In this document: piece by piece, positions 44,953-55,495 of the stretch
How positions within the stretch are numbered: the stretch's first letter is position 1
Layout of the letters: each line of letters opens with the position of its first letter
Origin: Sclerodactyla briareus
Lineage: Eukaryota > Echinodermata > Holothuroidea > Dendrochirotida > Sclerodactylidae
DNA: 64,000 nt
Assembly: GCA_026419785.1 (NCBI GenBank)
Contig: JAODTK010004154.1
Location: 62,001 to 126,000, forward strand
Direction of reading: 5' to 3'
Notes under the pieces: generated by a model
Seen by the model: the letters and a program-made list of their open reading frames with translations, nothing else
What the model was told of the DNA's origin: nothing
Databases searched by the model: none
Made by a program: the position numbers and the translations under genes

Positions 44953-45755
44953 GCAACGAAACATTTAGGAGGACTATCGTAATGGCAAGTTTCGTTCGTC
45001 TTGTGAATACATCTGTGACCTACTTTGACTCATTTGAACCTTTGACCTCTTTTAACCTTTTGACCTGGTGATTTTGCATGCTTTTTTGTGTTTGCCGATG
45101 GCCCGTCTTGTTACGACAACAAAAAAGTCATGACACTACCATACTACGATAACTCTTATCACAAGCTTCTCAATGAAGTGGAAGGTCAAGACAGCTTTTA
45201 AAAAAATTGTCATATATCTAGGCAACGAAACATTTTGGAGACTGTCGTCAATGGAAAGTTTCGTTTGTCCGGGTGAAGTCATCTGGTGACCGACTTTGAC
45301 CTCATTTGACTATTGACCTTTTGACCTCATTTGCACCTTTGACATGTTGATTTTGCATGCTTTTTCCGTGTTGGCCGGAAGCGTCTAGGTAAGACAAACC
45401 CAATTTCAATGACCTACCATACTACCGCATCACTCTTATCACAAGCAATCTCAATGATGTGGAAGGTCAAGACAAGTAAATTGGTCTATATCTCGCAACG
45501 AAACATTTTGGAGGCCTGTCGTAATAGAAGTTTTCCGTTCGTCGTCGGTGAAACATCTGGTGCCGCTTTTGACCTCATTTGACCTATGACTTTTTGACCT
45601 CATTTGCTCTTTGACGCTGGGATGTTGCCATGCTTTTTTCGTGTGCGTACCTATTGTTTAAGACAAACAAACAGTCAATCACTACCAACTAGACGATACC
45701 TTATCACGAGCTATCTCAATGAATGTGGAAGGTCAAGACACTAAAACCTGACATG
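44953..45755. repeat. three tandem ~271-bp units
   Basis: Anchor word CAACGAAACATT at 44954, 45223 and 45496 (spacing 269 and 273). Each unit continues 'ggaagtttcgttcgtc', 'tttgacctcatttgacc', 'gttgattttgcatgctttttt', 'taccatacta', 'cttatcacaag' and 'ctcaatga(a/t)gtggaaggtcaagaca'. Divergence between units is moderate and full of single-base indels. Confidence 0.92.
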
Positions 45756-46014
45756 TGTATAAATTTGCATTTGACATCTGCTCGTCAGCATGATATCTAA
45801 TGAATGCAGTATCTATTAAGTTCAACTAGAGTGTGTGGATTGTACACATGATGAATTAACCCTATTGTTTTGTAAGGTCCAGGTCATTCCAGGCCCCATA
45901 GGCAAATCCTTATATCTCTGCAAGCTTCATTATACAGGGTGAGAACAAGCATATCGCCAACCAAACAAATATTTCCCCAGTGAAAGACCAGTACAATACT
46001 TGAATTAGTCATTT
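45756..46014. repeat. third 'ACCCTATTGTTTTTGG' block and flank
   Basis: 'ctcgtcagcatgatatctaatgaatgcag' to 'gaattaaccctattgttttgtaaggtccagg' repeats the 44810-44940 block. After about 45930 it becomes unique. Confidence 0.75.
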
Positions 46015-47165
46015 AACATTATTCCTGAGATGTTTTAAGTATTGGACTAGCCCATGACCAGCCTATAGTCCCTTCCTGATCATTAGTGTGTGTTGCTACG
46101 GTTGGGGGTGCATTTTGGTCTTGCATGCACCCCCCCCCCCCGCCAGGTTTTCATATTCAGCTTATGAAAATTGAAAATGTAGCCCTATTTGAAGCGCTGC
46201 TCACTGCCTTTATTGACAATTCCTAATTGCAAGGCAGAAACGCCTCTTCTTGCGTATACCTCCCTCTCCTTTAGTGGTATATTTGCGAACCACCAAATGT
46301 TGTGGTTGTCCCTCTTCATAACTCTGGGTTGCTTCCACGACTCCCCCTCCCCTCCCCTCTCCCCTTCCCCAATCTGGATTCCCCAATTGAGACGTACAAA
46401 TTCTTGACTTCGTCATTTTATTTATTCTCCTGCTATTTCTGACTAGTGGACTAGCCCCAGTGCTCAGCCTATAGTACCTCCTGATCGAAGTGGTGTTTTT
46501 GTTTGTTTTCTAACGGGTGGGTTGGATTTTGGTCTTACATTGCACCACCATCACCCCCCCCCCCCCCCCATTTCATAGCAGCTTATGAAATTGAAAAATG
46601 TAGCCCTATTTGAAGCCTGCATCACTGCTTTTAATTGACAAATTCCTAATTACGAGGCAGAAACGCCTCTTCTTCGTTTATACTCTCTTCATTAGTGGGT
46701 ATATTTCGACCACCAAAGTGTTGTGTTACCCTCTTCATAAACTCTGGGTTGCTTCCACTTCCCCACTGCCCCTCCCCTCTTCCCCTCCCCCAATACATGT
46801 ATTCCCCCAGTTGAGACAGTACAAATTCTTGAATTGTCCATTTATTATATTCCTGATATGGTGAAATGGACTAGCACCAGGTGACCAGCCCTATATGTAC
46901 CTCCTGATCAGTGTATTGGGTAGTTGCTAAGGGGGTGGTGGGAATTTTGGTCTTAAATGCCACCACCATGCACCCCCCCCCCCCCCCAGGTTCATAGGCA
47001 GCTCATTGCAAAATTGAAAAAGGAGCACTATTGAAGCATGCATCACTGCATTTATTGACAAAGTCTAATTGCAAGCAGGAAAAGAAGAAAAGGAAAAGGA
47101 GAGAAGAAAAGAAAAGAAAAACGCTCTTCTTGCGTAGACTTCCTCTCATTTAGTGTTATATTTTA
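46015..47165. repeat. three tandem ~415-bp units, each with a poly-C run
   Basis: Anchor word GGACTAG at 46044, 46448 and 46868 (spacing 404 and 420). Shared order: 'cagcctatag(t)acctcctgatc', 'ttttggtctt', a C12-C16 run (about 46130, 46554 and 46974), 'cagcttatgaaaattg', 'gaagcatgcatcactgc', 'cctaattgcaaggcagaaacgcctcttcttgcg', 'ctctgggttgcttccac'. The third unit is truncated and has a GAAAAG microsatellite inserted between 'gcag' and 'aaacgc'. Confidence 0.93.
47080..47125. repeat. GAAAAG/GGAAAA microsatellite
   Basis: Purine-only stretch present only in the third 415-bp unit, at a site where the other two units have 'ggcagaaacgcc'. Confidence 0.85.
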
Positions 47166-48225
47166 CATGCAGATCCCAGAGGGGCATTTCCTCAGGGACG
47201 GTTACAAATTGGGATTAGTAACCATGGAAGCGATGGAGTGGGAGCGGGGGGAGGGCAGACAAACTGGCATTTTTCCATAGGAGCGTGAGATTATATTTAC
47301 TCGAGGGGGGAATGCAAAGTTGTTGCTTTACATTAATGAAAAAACGGTGAGATGATCTTCAAATTTCCATTTAACTAGTTATACAGCAGAAAGGAAATGA
47401 CACCAGGAAATGTCCTGCTGGGTTCAATTAGAACGCCTAGGTGGACAGGCCAATCATCTTCAAACCAATGCTGCATTTGTGTGTGTTATAAATAATAAGC
47501 CTTCAGTTTGGCTGCGTCAACATTCCCAATCCTCAAAAAGGATTTAATCTCAAGTTGTGTGTGTGAGACCGCAAAGTAGGGAAACGAACACATATAAAAC
47601 TTTTGAATGCCTGTCAGACATCAGTGTGGAAATGGTACTGGCAATGGCAATGCTCACAGATTGAGGGATTGAGAGTGGGTAATCCAATTATTCTCGGTGT
47701 GCACTCAGTCTAATGATTATCTTGGTGTTACATTCCCTATGGGAATGCAAAAAGAACTCCAGGTATGTGAATATTATGACAGGCAGGAGATGACCATTTG
47801 GGTACTTATTACCTGGATTCATAGACAAGCCCTAATGGGGATGGGATTAAATGTGGTATGTGTAGAAGCAGTGAGAGGGTAGTGAGGTGGGAGGAAGAAG
47901 GAACGAAAGAAATAAAGCAAGGGCAGGAAGCTTATGAAGTGGGGAAGGGCCAAAATTTTTGGCATTTTTTGCTATTGGGCAAAAAGTGAGGAAATACCCT
48001 GGACCCCAGGCAGAAAGGAAAAAGGAAGAATAGAAAAAGGGGCAGGGGCCGTTTGAGTCTAATAAAGTGATATCTCTTCTTCCCAGTGCCTCTCTATCCG
48101 GTGTTGTTTGTGACAGTCACATGATGTTGTGACTATTTTGGGGAAGAAAAGTGGTGCCGGGAGATAAGGAGATAATAAACATTTAACAATTGGCCAGAAG
48201 TCATATGGATCAACAATAAACTGAG
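47166..48225. other. no recognisable gene
   Basis: Purine-rich patches at 47880-48060. The 61-codon ORF at 47697 has no domain. Confidence 0.4.
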
Positions 48226-48263
<38 letters not shown>

Positions 48264-48492
48264 TATTATAATCTATATTATATATAATATATATATAAAT
48301 ATATATAGTATATATAATTATAGATATATATTATATATATAGAATATATACTATATATATTATAATAACATATATATATAATATTAAAATATATATATAT
48401 ATATTATATTATATATATATAATATATATATATATATATACTATATATATAGATTATATATATATATATATATATATCTATTATATTAAGAT
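48226..48492. repeat. TA microsatellite with AA/TT slips, ~265 bp
   Basis: Imperfect (TA)n with many internal small palindromes. Confidence 0.95.
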
Positions 48493-51459
48493 ATACACTT
48501 AGAAAGTTGCAAAGATCATGTCTGTTGCTATTCTCTATTCATATTATATCTGCAGCCAGAATAATTGTTATGGGAGGTGCTGCATGGGGGGAGGCATCAT
48601 ATAGAGAGACCACTCCCCAACCCCAAATGTATAGGAGAGAAGAGAGAAGATATGTGATTGGAAGCCTGTGAAACAAGTTTGACCCTACTAAAAATGGCAA
48701 TTAAGACTTTGATGGGACTGGTTAAAATGGCTATTGATACAAGTATTCTAAACAGTTAGGCACTTGTCAGTTGCAGGCAATGATGCACCACTCAGTCACT
48801 TTTGTGCTGAAAAATAATGAAAAATTGATACACTCACAGTCACTTTGAAAAACCACCGGCTACAAGGCTATCTGCTGTATTAAATTGATACGACTTTGAC
48901 GGCAAGACCTTCCCGGTCATATTAGCGATTAACGACATATGGTAAAAAGACCAAAATGTGAGGACACCATGCTATGGACACTGAATGTACCTCAAATGAC
49001 TCTACCTTGTCCAGGGTATAGTTGAGGGATGCAATTGACAATAATTAGGCTTGTATGCACTCTTTCCCCACACTATACCTCAAAAAGGGATTTCTTTCAC
49101 ATTGGTTGATGCATGTTGATGATGAGGTTGGTTGTCCGATAAAAAACGGCCACACTATTCAAGCTAATGCTTTGACCACACCAGTCATTTATGAGTGATA
49201 AATGTCGCTAAAGTGATCCTCATCAATAAGCCTTGCCTGCCCCCCCCCATGCCTTGAAGTCTGCGGACTCAGTGTTACGGTCGACTGGTACTTCCCACAC
49301 TGAATGAAAACGTTGGACCTCACTGGTTATGACTCGTGACTCTATACCTTCAAATTTTTCAAGATTACACGTACTTACCAGGTTTAATTTTAAGTATTTC
49401 ACTGCAAATGCCATCAGATGATTTTTGACTGGTCAAAAGCAACAAGCATCTCTTGCGGGTAGTAAATATTGCAGGTGAGTGGGTCGTTTTGTGTCAATTG
49501 GGGTTTGAGTTGTTTGAGTTGTGGCACAAATCTTGCAGGGTTTGATTATAGCTGAAAGTAGGGGAACTTGTCGGGCGGAAGAAAAAAGGCAAGGGAATCA
49601 TAACGCAGAGTTGCGCTCTGTTAAATTATTCATAGGTCTTTTTGTCTTGCGTTCTCTTATATGTTTTCTCGAAGCGATGGGGATTGAAGCAAATTAATGA
49701 AATATTTGGAATAAACGCCGGTTCACAACACTGTTAGTCAAAAATATTCCAATTTGCATTGCCATATTATGAAGGGGGAGGGGGCGGGGCACATAACCCT
49801 GGTCTTACCCATGACACGCATAAAGATTTCATCGTATACGTTATAGGACGATGCTGAAGTCTACTTAAGTTTCGCAAGGGACCAGACTAGTGTTGACAAT
49901 ATAACGTGGTAATCAGATGGAAGATAGTAATAGTCATGTTGCAACAACGAGAAAGCCAAACGCGGGAACTATCGTATAAGGACCAGAATTTCAGGAAATG
50001 CTAATTATTTAACAAGTTAGCGTGTCGGCGGTCGCTCCCATTCCTATCCTCTCATTGAAATGAACCGTCTCTGCAGACAAACGTTCTTGATCTTGAGACC
50101 CGACGCAAACCGTGAGGGTAATAGTCCAAACCTTTCTCCGGTAAATACAGTATAGGCCTAGATGAAACTGTACTATATATACGGTCATCCATCGGGATTT
50201 ATTTGCTGGTTTCGCAGGACAACGGGGTCGGACTGAACTGACCAATGCAAGCTCCATTTTTTTTTTTGTTTGTGTGTTCGTATGATTTAAGACGCGAGCA
50301 GCGGAGGGAGATGCATGGAAGATAAGATAACGCGGTCTGTCCGGCCTGTGATTTCTCGGTAACCGCCGGGTGGTCCGGATTATGTCCGTTCAGGCAGGCA
50401 GGGTCGTGACCTCATGAGAGTTGCCCAACACGAATCAGTACCTCGAGGAGCCCGGGAGGGGTCTCTGCCACTTTGCCTGACTAACCTCAGAGCAGTAGAT
50501 TTTCATTAATACCAGAAATAAGCGACCGGCCTAAATGATACCACGCTGTGAGGTAGTGTTGCCACTTGAAAGCTCAGGGATTTTTGAGCAGGAGCGAGGG
50601 GGCCCGCATGCGAAACCCTTCAAAAATAGATGCGTGTTACCTTGACACTTCCATCAAATATCTCAGGAATGACAAATCAAATGGATTCCCAATTTTTTCA
50701 AGCAGAGCGCCCTATTTGCCTGGGAGTTAGACGCACAATTTTGTGTGTGTTTTCTACGCAAAATGTTGACGATTTCAGCTTACGATTTTAGCAAAACTTA
50801 CACGTAAATATATAATGAGGGCGTCTTTGGATAAACCTCAACTGTAATGAATTTTTGGAAACAAAATATTTCGAAACCCTAAGGAAATGAACAAGAGTTA
50901 GACATTATCTACAGATCTATCAACTAGTTGAGCTCAGTGATCGTTACGGTTCTGTTCAAGGCCGTCGTTTACTCGCGCGGAGCTAAATATTTGTAACTCT
51001 AATAAAAATTTCCCCAAAAATGTTTTTTTTCCCTGAGCTGGCCCATGGATAGTTCAGTGTACATATTACGTTCAAAACAGGCCTGGGCATGTAGGTATGA
51101 GGTGGGAACAAGTCAGGGTTTAAGGGAGGGAATCCCTTACAACAATCAAATAATCTCAGAAATAATATTCCTGGTTCCACATGTATACCCTCGGTACATC
51201 AACCGTTGTGCAATTATCATATTTATATCTACAGCAAGTAGGTCGCATCTAGAGGCTGGCGTATATCGCTTTCTATTCTATCAACAGCCATTTCATTTGT
51301 GAGGTAGGCCCTTCATTTGAATTTGGAAGCTTGCTTCTTAAATTATGCGAAGTATTGCACCATACAGGGTAGTACTCCAATTGTTATACCTCCACATACA
51401 GACGGCCGAGATAGACGACAACGCTCAGCCTTCTGTAGAATTTCTAGATCCGTCCCTGA
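48493..51459. other. no recognisable gene
   Basis: Unique-looking sequence with short ORFs (49223, 50009, 51045) that lack recognisable domains. No repeat family copies seen. Confidence 0.4.
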
Positions 51460-51966
51460 TTAAGGGTTGTTCACACTGTGCGATACGATACGATACGATA
51501 CGATACGATAAATTAATCGGACGCGCAAGTTAAAAGGTTATTTTCAATAGGAGGTTCACACATGTGCGATACGTTACGATAAGATACGATACGATAAATT
51601 ATCGGACGTTGAGTTGCAATATTTCAATTTTACGACGATAAAAAATTTATTGGATGCGATAGATTGTGCAATGCAGTGCTGAACTTGCGCAATTCTGCGA
51701 ATAGTATGGAACGCCGAACAGGCCATTGGGAAGTTTAGCGTGACACAGTGGGTTTTAGTGATACAAATCAGGCTATTCCACGCCTGAAGCGACAAAAGGG
51801 GAAAATGTGCTTCTCTCAACTAAAATCACACTACTTTCTCGTAGGTTAGGCGCGAGCGTCCGATAAATTTATCGTACGGACTTTTATTGCACAAGTGTGA
51901 AAACTCCATCCAATAAATTGATCGTATCGTACGTATCGCAAAGTTTGTGAACACGCCCCCGCTTTA
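51460..51966. mobile_element. MITE with two nested sets of inverted repeats, ~500 bp
   Basis: The outer left arm (51463-51520: AGGGTTGTTCACACTGTGCG, then GATACGATAC) is matched in reverse by the outer right arm (about 51905-51963). An inner left arm (51553-51608: GGTTCACACATGTGCGATAC ... ATCGGACG) is matched in reverse by 51857-51903. TTA at 51460-51462 and 51964-51966 could be a 3-bp target duplication, which would suit a PIF/Harbinger-type element; that is an inference. The left arm contains (CGATA)6 at 51481-51510. No transposase. Confidence 0.78.
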
Positions 51967-53048
51967 GGAATGATATATGCCTTTCGCACTGGGAAGGCTA
52001 TTTTTCGGCTATGCGGAGTTTGGACGCTCCGCGTCAGCTGATGGCGGCGCACAGGGGCGGTGGGTCACGTCGTAATTGGCCTCCAAACTAGTGCCTAACC
52101 CTTACTGACCATGAAGATAAAACATTTAAATAATCGAAAATGTTGACGTAAATATTAATCTGAGAAATCGACGTTACAAGGATAGGGTTACGGACTGATC
52201 GACGTGGCCAACCTATACGAGGAGCCCTAATGAATAGACATGTTTATAGTAACAAGCACCCCAGTGTAGCTGCGAATCAGTCCAACCTACAGACCCCGAG
52301 TGGTGGCACTGGTAAGCCATGTGGAATCCTATACAACCACAACTGACATAATTATACATAGGTCAGTGTGTTTGGGGGACGGCGTATCTTAGAATTTGCA
52401 GTTGTTATATATTTCACCTCACAAGTCGGTGATACTTTTTCTATTCAATAAACATTTACGGCGCTTTGCTCAATTTGAGACATGCCGCCGTGGTATTGTG
52501 CCGTGAAGCAGGTAATTACAGACCTCATTATAAAAAAGAAGATCTTCCGACTCGTCCGATGATAGGTCAAGGTATGTGCGGATGTGTTGGATGCTGCAAA
52601 GTCATCACGGAGAAACTCTCTTGTCTATACAGTAACCGGTTCTTTTAACGTGCGTGTTTCGTGGAATCCCTCTTTGCTTCATCACTCATCAATTAAGGCC
52701 TAGCCGCTCCATACCATCCTATTCTCTTCGTTTTGGTCACTCCCGCCGCCCTTGGGACAGTCAGCAGCTTCCAGTCTGTTATTAATTTATTATTCTGACT
52801 TCCGGGTTCTAACCGTTTGAGGAAACGTTACTTAATCTTCCTTACTCTTGCCAACTCCGGACACGAATTGTTTGGCTCTTGGAGTTACGGAACAGGACCA
52901 CCCTATCGCCCGATAGTTCACTACCACCCTAGCCGCGGTGAGCATTCCATATAGGCAGGCATCGTCGTGACGTGTGGCGAAGTGTAGGAGAGACCAGCTA
53001 TAGGCCCGCTTGCTTTGTGAACGAATTCAATCATTTTAGTCGTTCCTA
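51967..53048. other. no recognisable feature
   Basis: Short ORFs without domains. Confidence 0.4.
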
Positions 53049-53081
53049 CAAAATTGAAAATTCTGACAATTTTCAATTTTG
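53049..53081. repeat. perfect 14-bp stem hairpin with CTGAC loop
   Basis: CAAAATTGAAAATT-CTGAC-AATTTTCAATTTTG. Every base of the 14-bp stem pairs. It lies 34 bp upstream of the candidate exon at 53115, but AT-rich palindromes of this size can arise by chance or as transposon relics. Not followed by a T-run, so it does not look like a polymerase III terminator context. Confidence 0.85.
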
Positions 53082-53114
53082 CATCGGCACAAGAGCTTTT
53101 TGTTAATTGATAAC

Positions 53115-53258
53115 ATGGATATCTGTGCTGCCGTTCTGTTATTGTTCTTGGTGATGATTTGCCGGGATTAGGGGTAGGCAGTACCCCCATAATCGGGGCC
53201 CAGGCGAACGCGCGTGAGGAGTGGGTCCGAACTTCTAAAGATCCGTCTACTTGCGATG
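53115..53258 (+). pseudogene. candidate secretory first exon, copy 2 (frame broken)
   Basis: The ATG at 53115 has a strong context (A at -3, G at +4). The first 18 codons, MDICAAVLLLFLVMICRD, form a plausible signal peptide like that of the 41894 copy, then TAG at 53169. One of the other two frames stays open from upstream of the stop through the donor at 53259 (ATG|GTAAGT), encoding a segment with 'REEWVRTSKDPSTCD'. This suggests a single frame-breaking indel in an otherwise exon-like sequence. A pyrimidine-rich acceptor ending TACTAG at 53321 would give a 63-bp intron and an open second exon of about 50 codons. It may be a pseudogene, an assembly indel or chance. Family not recognised. Confidence 0.35.
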
Positions 53259-54590
53259 GTAAGTGGACGTTACTTATAATCAGTACTCCTATTGTTTATT
53301 TTTTCATTCTTAATTACTAGTCCCGAACTCAATAGTGGGCTCGCGCTACTGTGGCTATTGGTTGCATTGGCGTCGATTCTTCCCACAGAAGAAATTGATG
53401 GCGCGGTTTTTGAATATTGTCATGGGGGAACCCCGCCCCAGTTCCTCAAACAAGAATCGGTGTTCGGTGAAAGTGTGACCTGACCCCGGTTTTGCGTCAT
53501 TGGCGCTAACGTGACCGTAATTTCGTTGTTGTCAAGTAGGCGTGGTGGCCACATTGGCAAGGGGACCAGGACTATTGTGTCTCTCGATGAGTGGAGTTGG
53601 CGAAAAATCAGCGTGTTTTCCCTCCAGGAGTGATATAAACTTCCAATGGACTTTTCACTTATCACCAATACCAATGAGAGTCTCACTGTGGGCTCCACCT
53701 ATCACACCTGCCCATTCGTCGTCCGATTTATCCATCGAGATATTATTTATACCTCCATGACTTCACCCTGAATTGGTAGGCCACCAAGCCAATGCATACC
53801 GCGCGTGGGGTGTTCAGTCTGTGTGGCAACGATAACACACAGTACGTTACGTAAGCCTCTAAATTCATAAATGGAACTACAGCGGTCCCCCCACTCTTCA
53901 ATTCATCTGATTCGGGAGTGGTTTTCGCAGACGACCCGACGGCGCTCCGATGTGAAGCACCGGGTATATCTGTTTGGCATGTCTGTATCGATGCTACGGA
54001 ATTAACTGCCCTCCCAAAGAGTTAATAGGTTAGGTGGAACGGTCCCATCTGTAAGTATTGTGGTGAAAGACGCGCTAACTTCATCAACTCATCAGACATG
54101 AACAGCAGACCCGGAATATATAACCTGTCTTGGTTTCTGTACAGAAGGAAGGATAGGCTGTTTTTGCTGATATTGCTTAATACCTGATTTTAATCCGCCT
54201 ACAAAATGCTATACTGACAGGGGGCCTTCTTCATTCATATTTTGATAGAAGTTGTGTCCCCAGTGACCACAAATTCCTTCCTAACCTAACTGGTAGGCAT
54301 TCGCTTTTAAGAACAAATGGAAATATTATGCAATATGAAATTCTTAAAAAATGGAACGGAGGATAAATTCTGGCATAATTATTTTATTGGCCTTATTGAA
54401 ACACTCAACAACACCACTGAGCTATTAACGCGTCGTCACTCGATAAGCACTAGTCAAGTGACCTTGCATCAGACATGTTCTTGCTGTTTGTTGGCTGTTT
54501 GTTTGCTTGTTGTTGCTGCTTGGTTTGTTCTTGTTTTGTTTGCTTGTTTGTTTGTGTATAGTGGATTTGTACGGGCAGGACATTCATTAT
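53259..54590. other. no supported gene
   Basis: Includes the possible short intron (53259-53321) and second exon of the preceding candidate. A TTGT/TTGC simple repeat occupies about 54480-54557. Confidence 0.35.
54480..54557. repeat. TTGT/TTGC simple repeat
   Basis: TGTTTGCTTG-type tetramers. The Leu/Val/Cys/Phe-rich patch of the ORF over this region is an artefact. Confidence 0.85.
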
Positions 54591-54594
54591 TAAT

Positions 54595-55495
54595 TCCCCC
54601 CTTCCGGGATATTATGGTTTTGGCTTCGACGTCTCCGCCGCGCCGCGTCGCGTCCGCGTCCGCCGCCGCGTTTTTTTGTTAGGCGCAATAACTCTCCAAC
54701 ACTTTGTCCGTTTGCAGCCGAACTTGGCACCATGTCCCCTTATGAAAGCTCGGATGAGTTCCGAAGTGGGCTTCGCCACATGACGTGTCTTGCTAATTTG
54801 CATAATTTCCACGATTGGAAGATTTTCCCGTTGCGCATACTCTTCAACGGCTTTATCCGAATTGATCTGAAACTTGGTAGCACTTGTCCTCCCTAGTGAA
54901 TCTCGTATGCGTTTCCGGTGTGTCATCGCTGCAATGCCTTGGTGCCGCTAATTGGCCTAATTTTCGCGAAATTTTCAGTTATCGATTGAACGAAACTTGT
55001 GGTTTGGTAGTGACTATAGTTAATCCGAAAAATGTGGAGGTCATTTCAAGTCACCAAAGTTCAAATTTGTGAAATTTTTATGGATTTTTTCCAAACTTTT
55101 GTCGATTTGAACGAAACTTTGTGGGAATGAACTATAGCTGAATCCGAAAAATTGTGGAGGTCATGTTCAAGGTCATCGGAGTCAAACTTGAAATTTATGT
55201 CATTTTCCCAAACTTTGTCAGATTGAACAAAACTTGGTGGATGGGGGCTACATTTGTTTCCGGCACAAGTTAGAAGTCTTTTGCAAACCATCATGTGTCA
55301 ATTCGCATATTTCATGTGCCTATCAACACCCATGGATTACAAACAAACTTGGTGGATGAAGTTTTGTCTTGGTTTCTGACCAAAATGGGGGGTGTTTATG
55401 GGTGTTAGATCTTCTTCACAATGATTGATCAAAAGTGGGGATATACACGTGGGCGGTTACCGCCTACACATTCTAGTTCTCAATATGAAGCCCAT
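54595..55495 (+). repeat. dispersed repeat family C, copy 2
   Basis: Shares GGGATATTATGGTTTTGG (54606-54623) with 6539-6556, followed by a CCGCCG/CGCGTC-rich stretch and 'gcgcaataactctcc'. Internal tandem monomers of about 120 bp are anchored at GAACGAAACTT (54988), GAACGAAACTTT (55109) and GAACAAAACTT (55225). It ends with 'gggatatacacgtgggcggt' like 7163-7181. The 104-codon Arg/Lys-rich minus-strand ORF at 54612-54926 is not conserved in copy 1. Confidence 0.82.

Noticed and set aside
54612-54926. 104-codon Arg/Lys-rich minus-strand ORF
   Set aside because: Falls entirely in repeat family C and the frame is not kept in the other copy.
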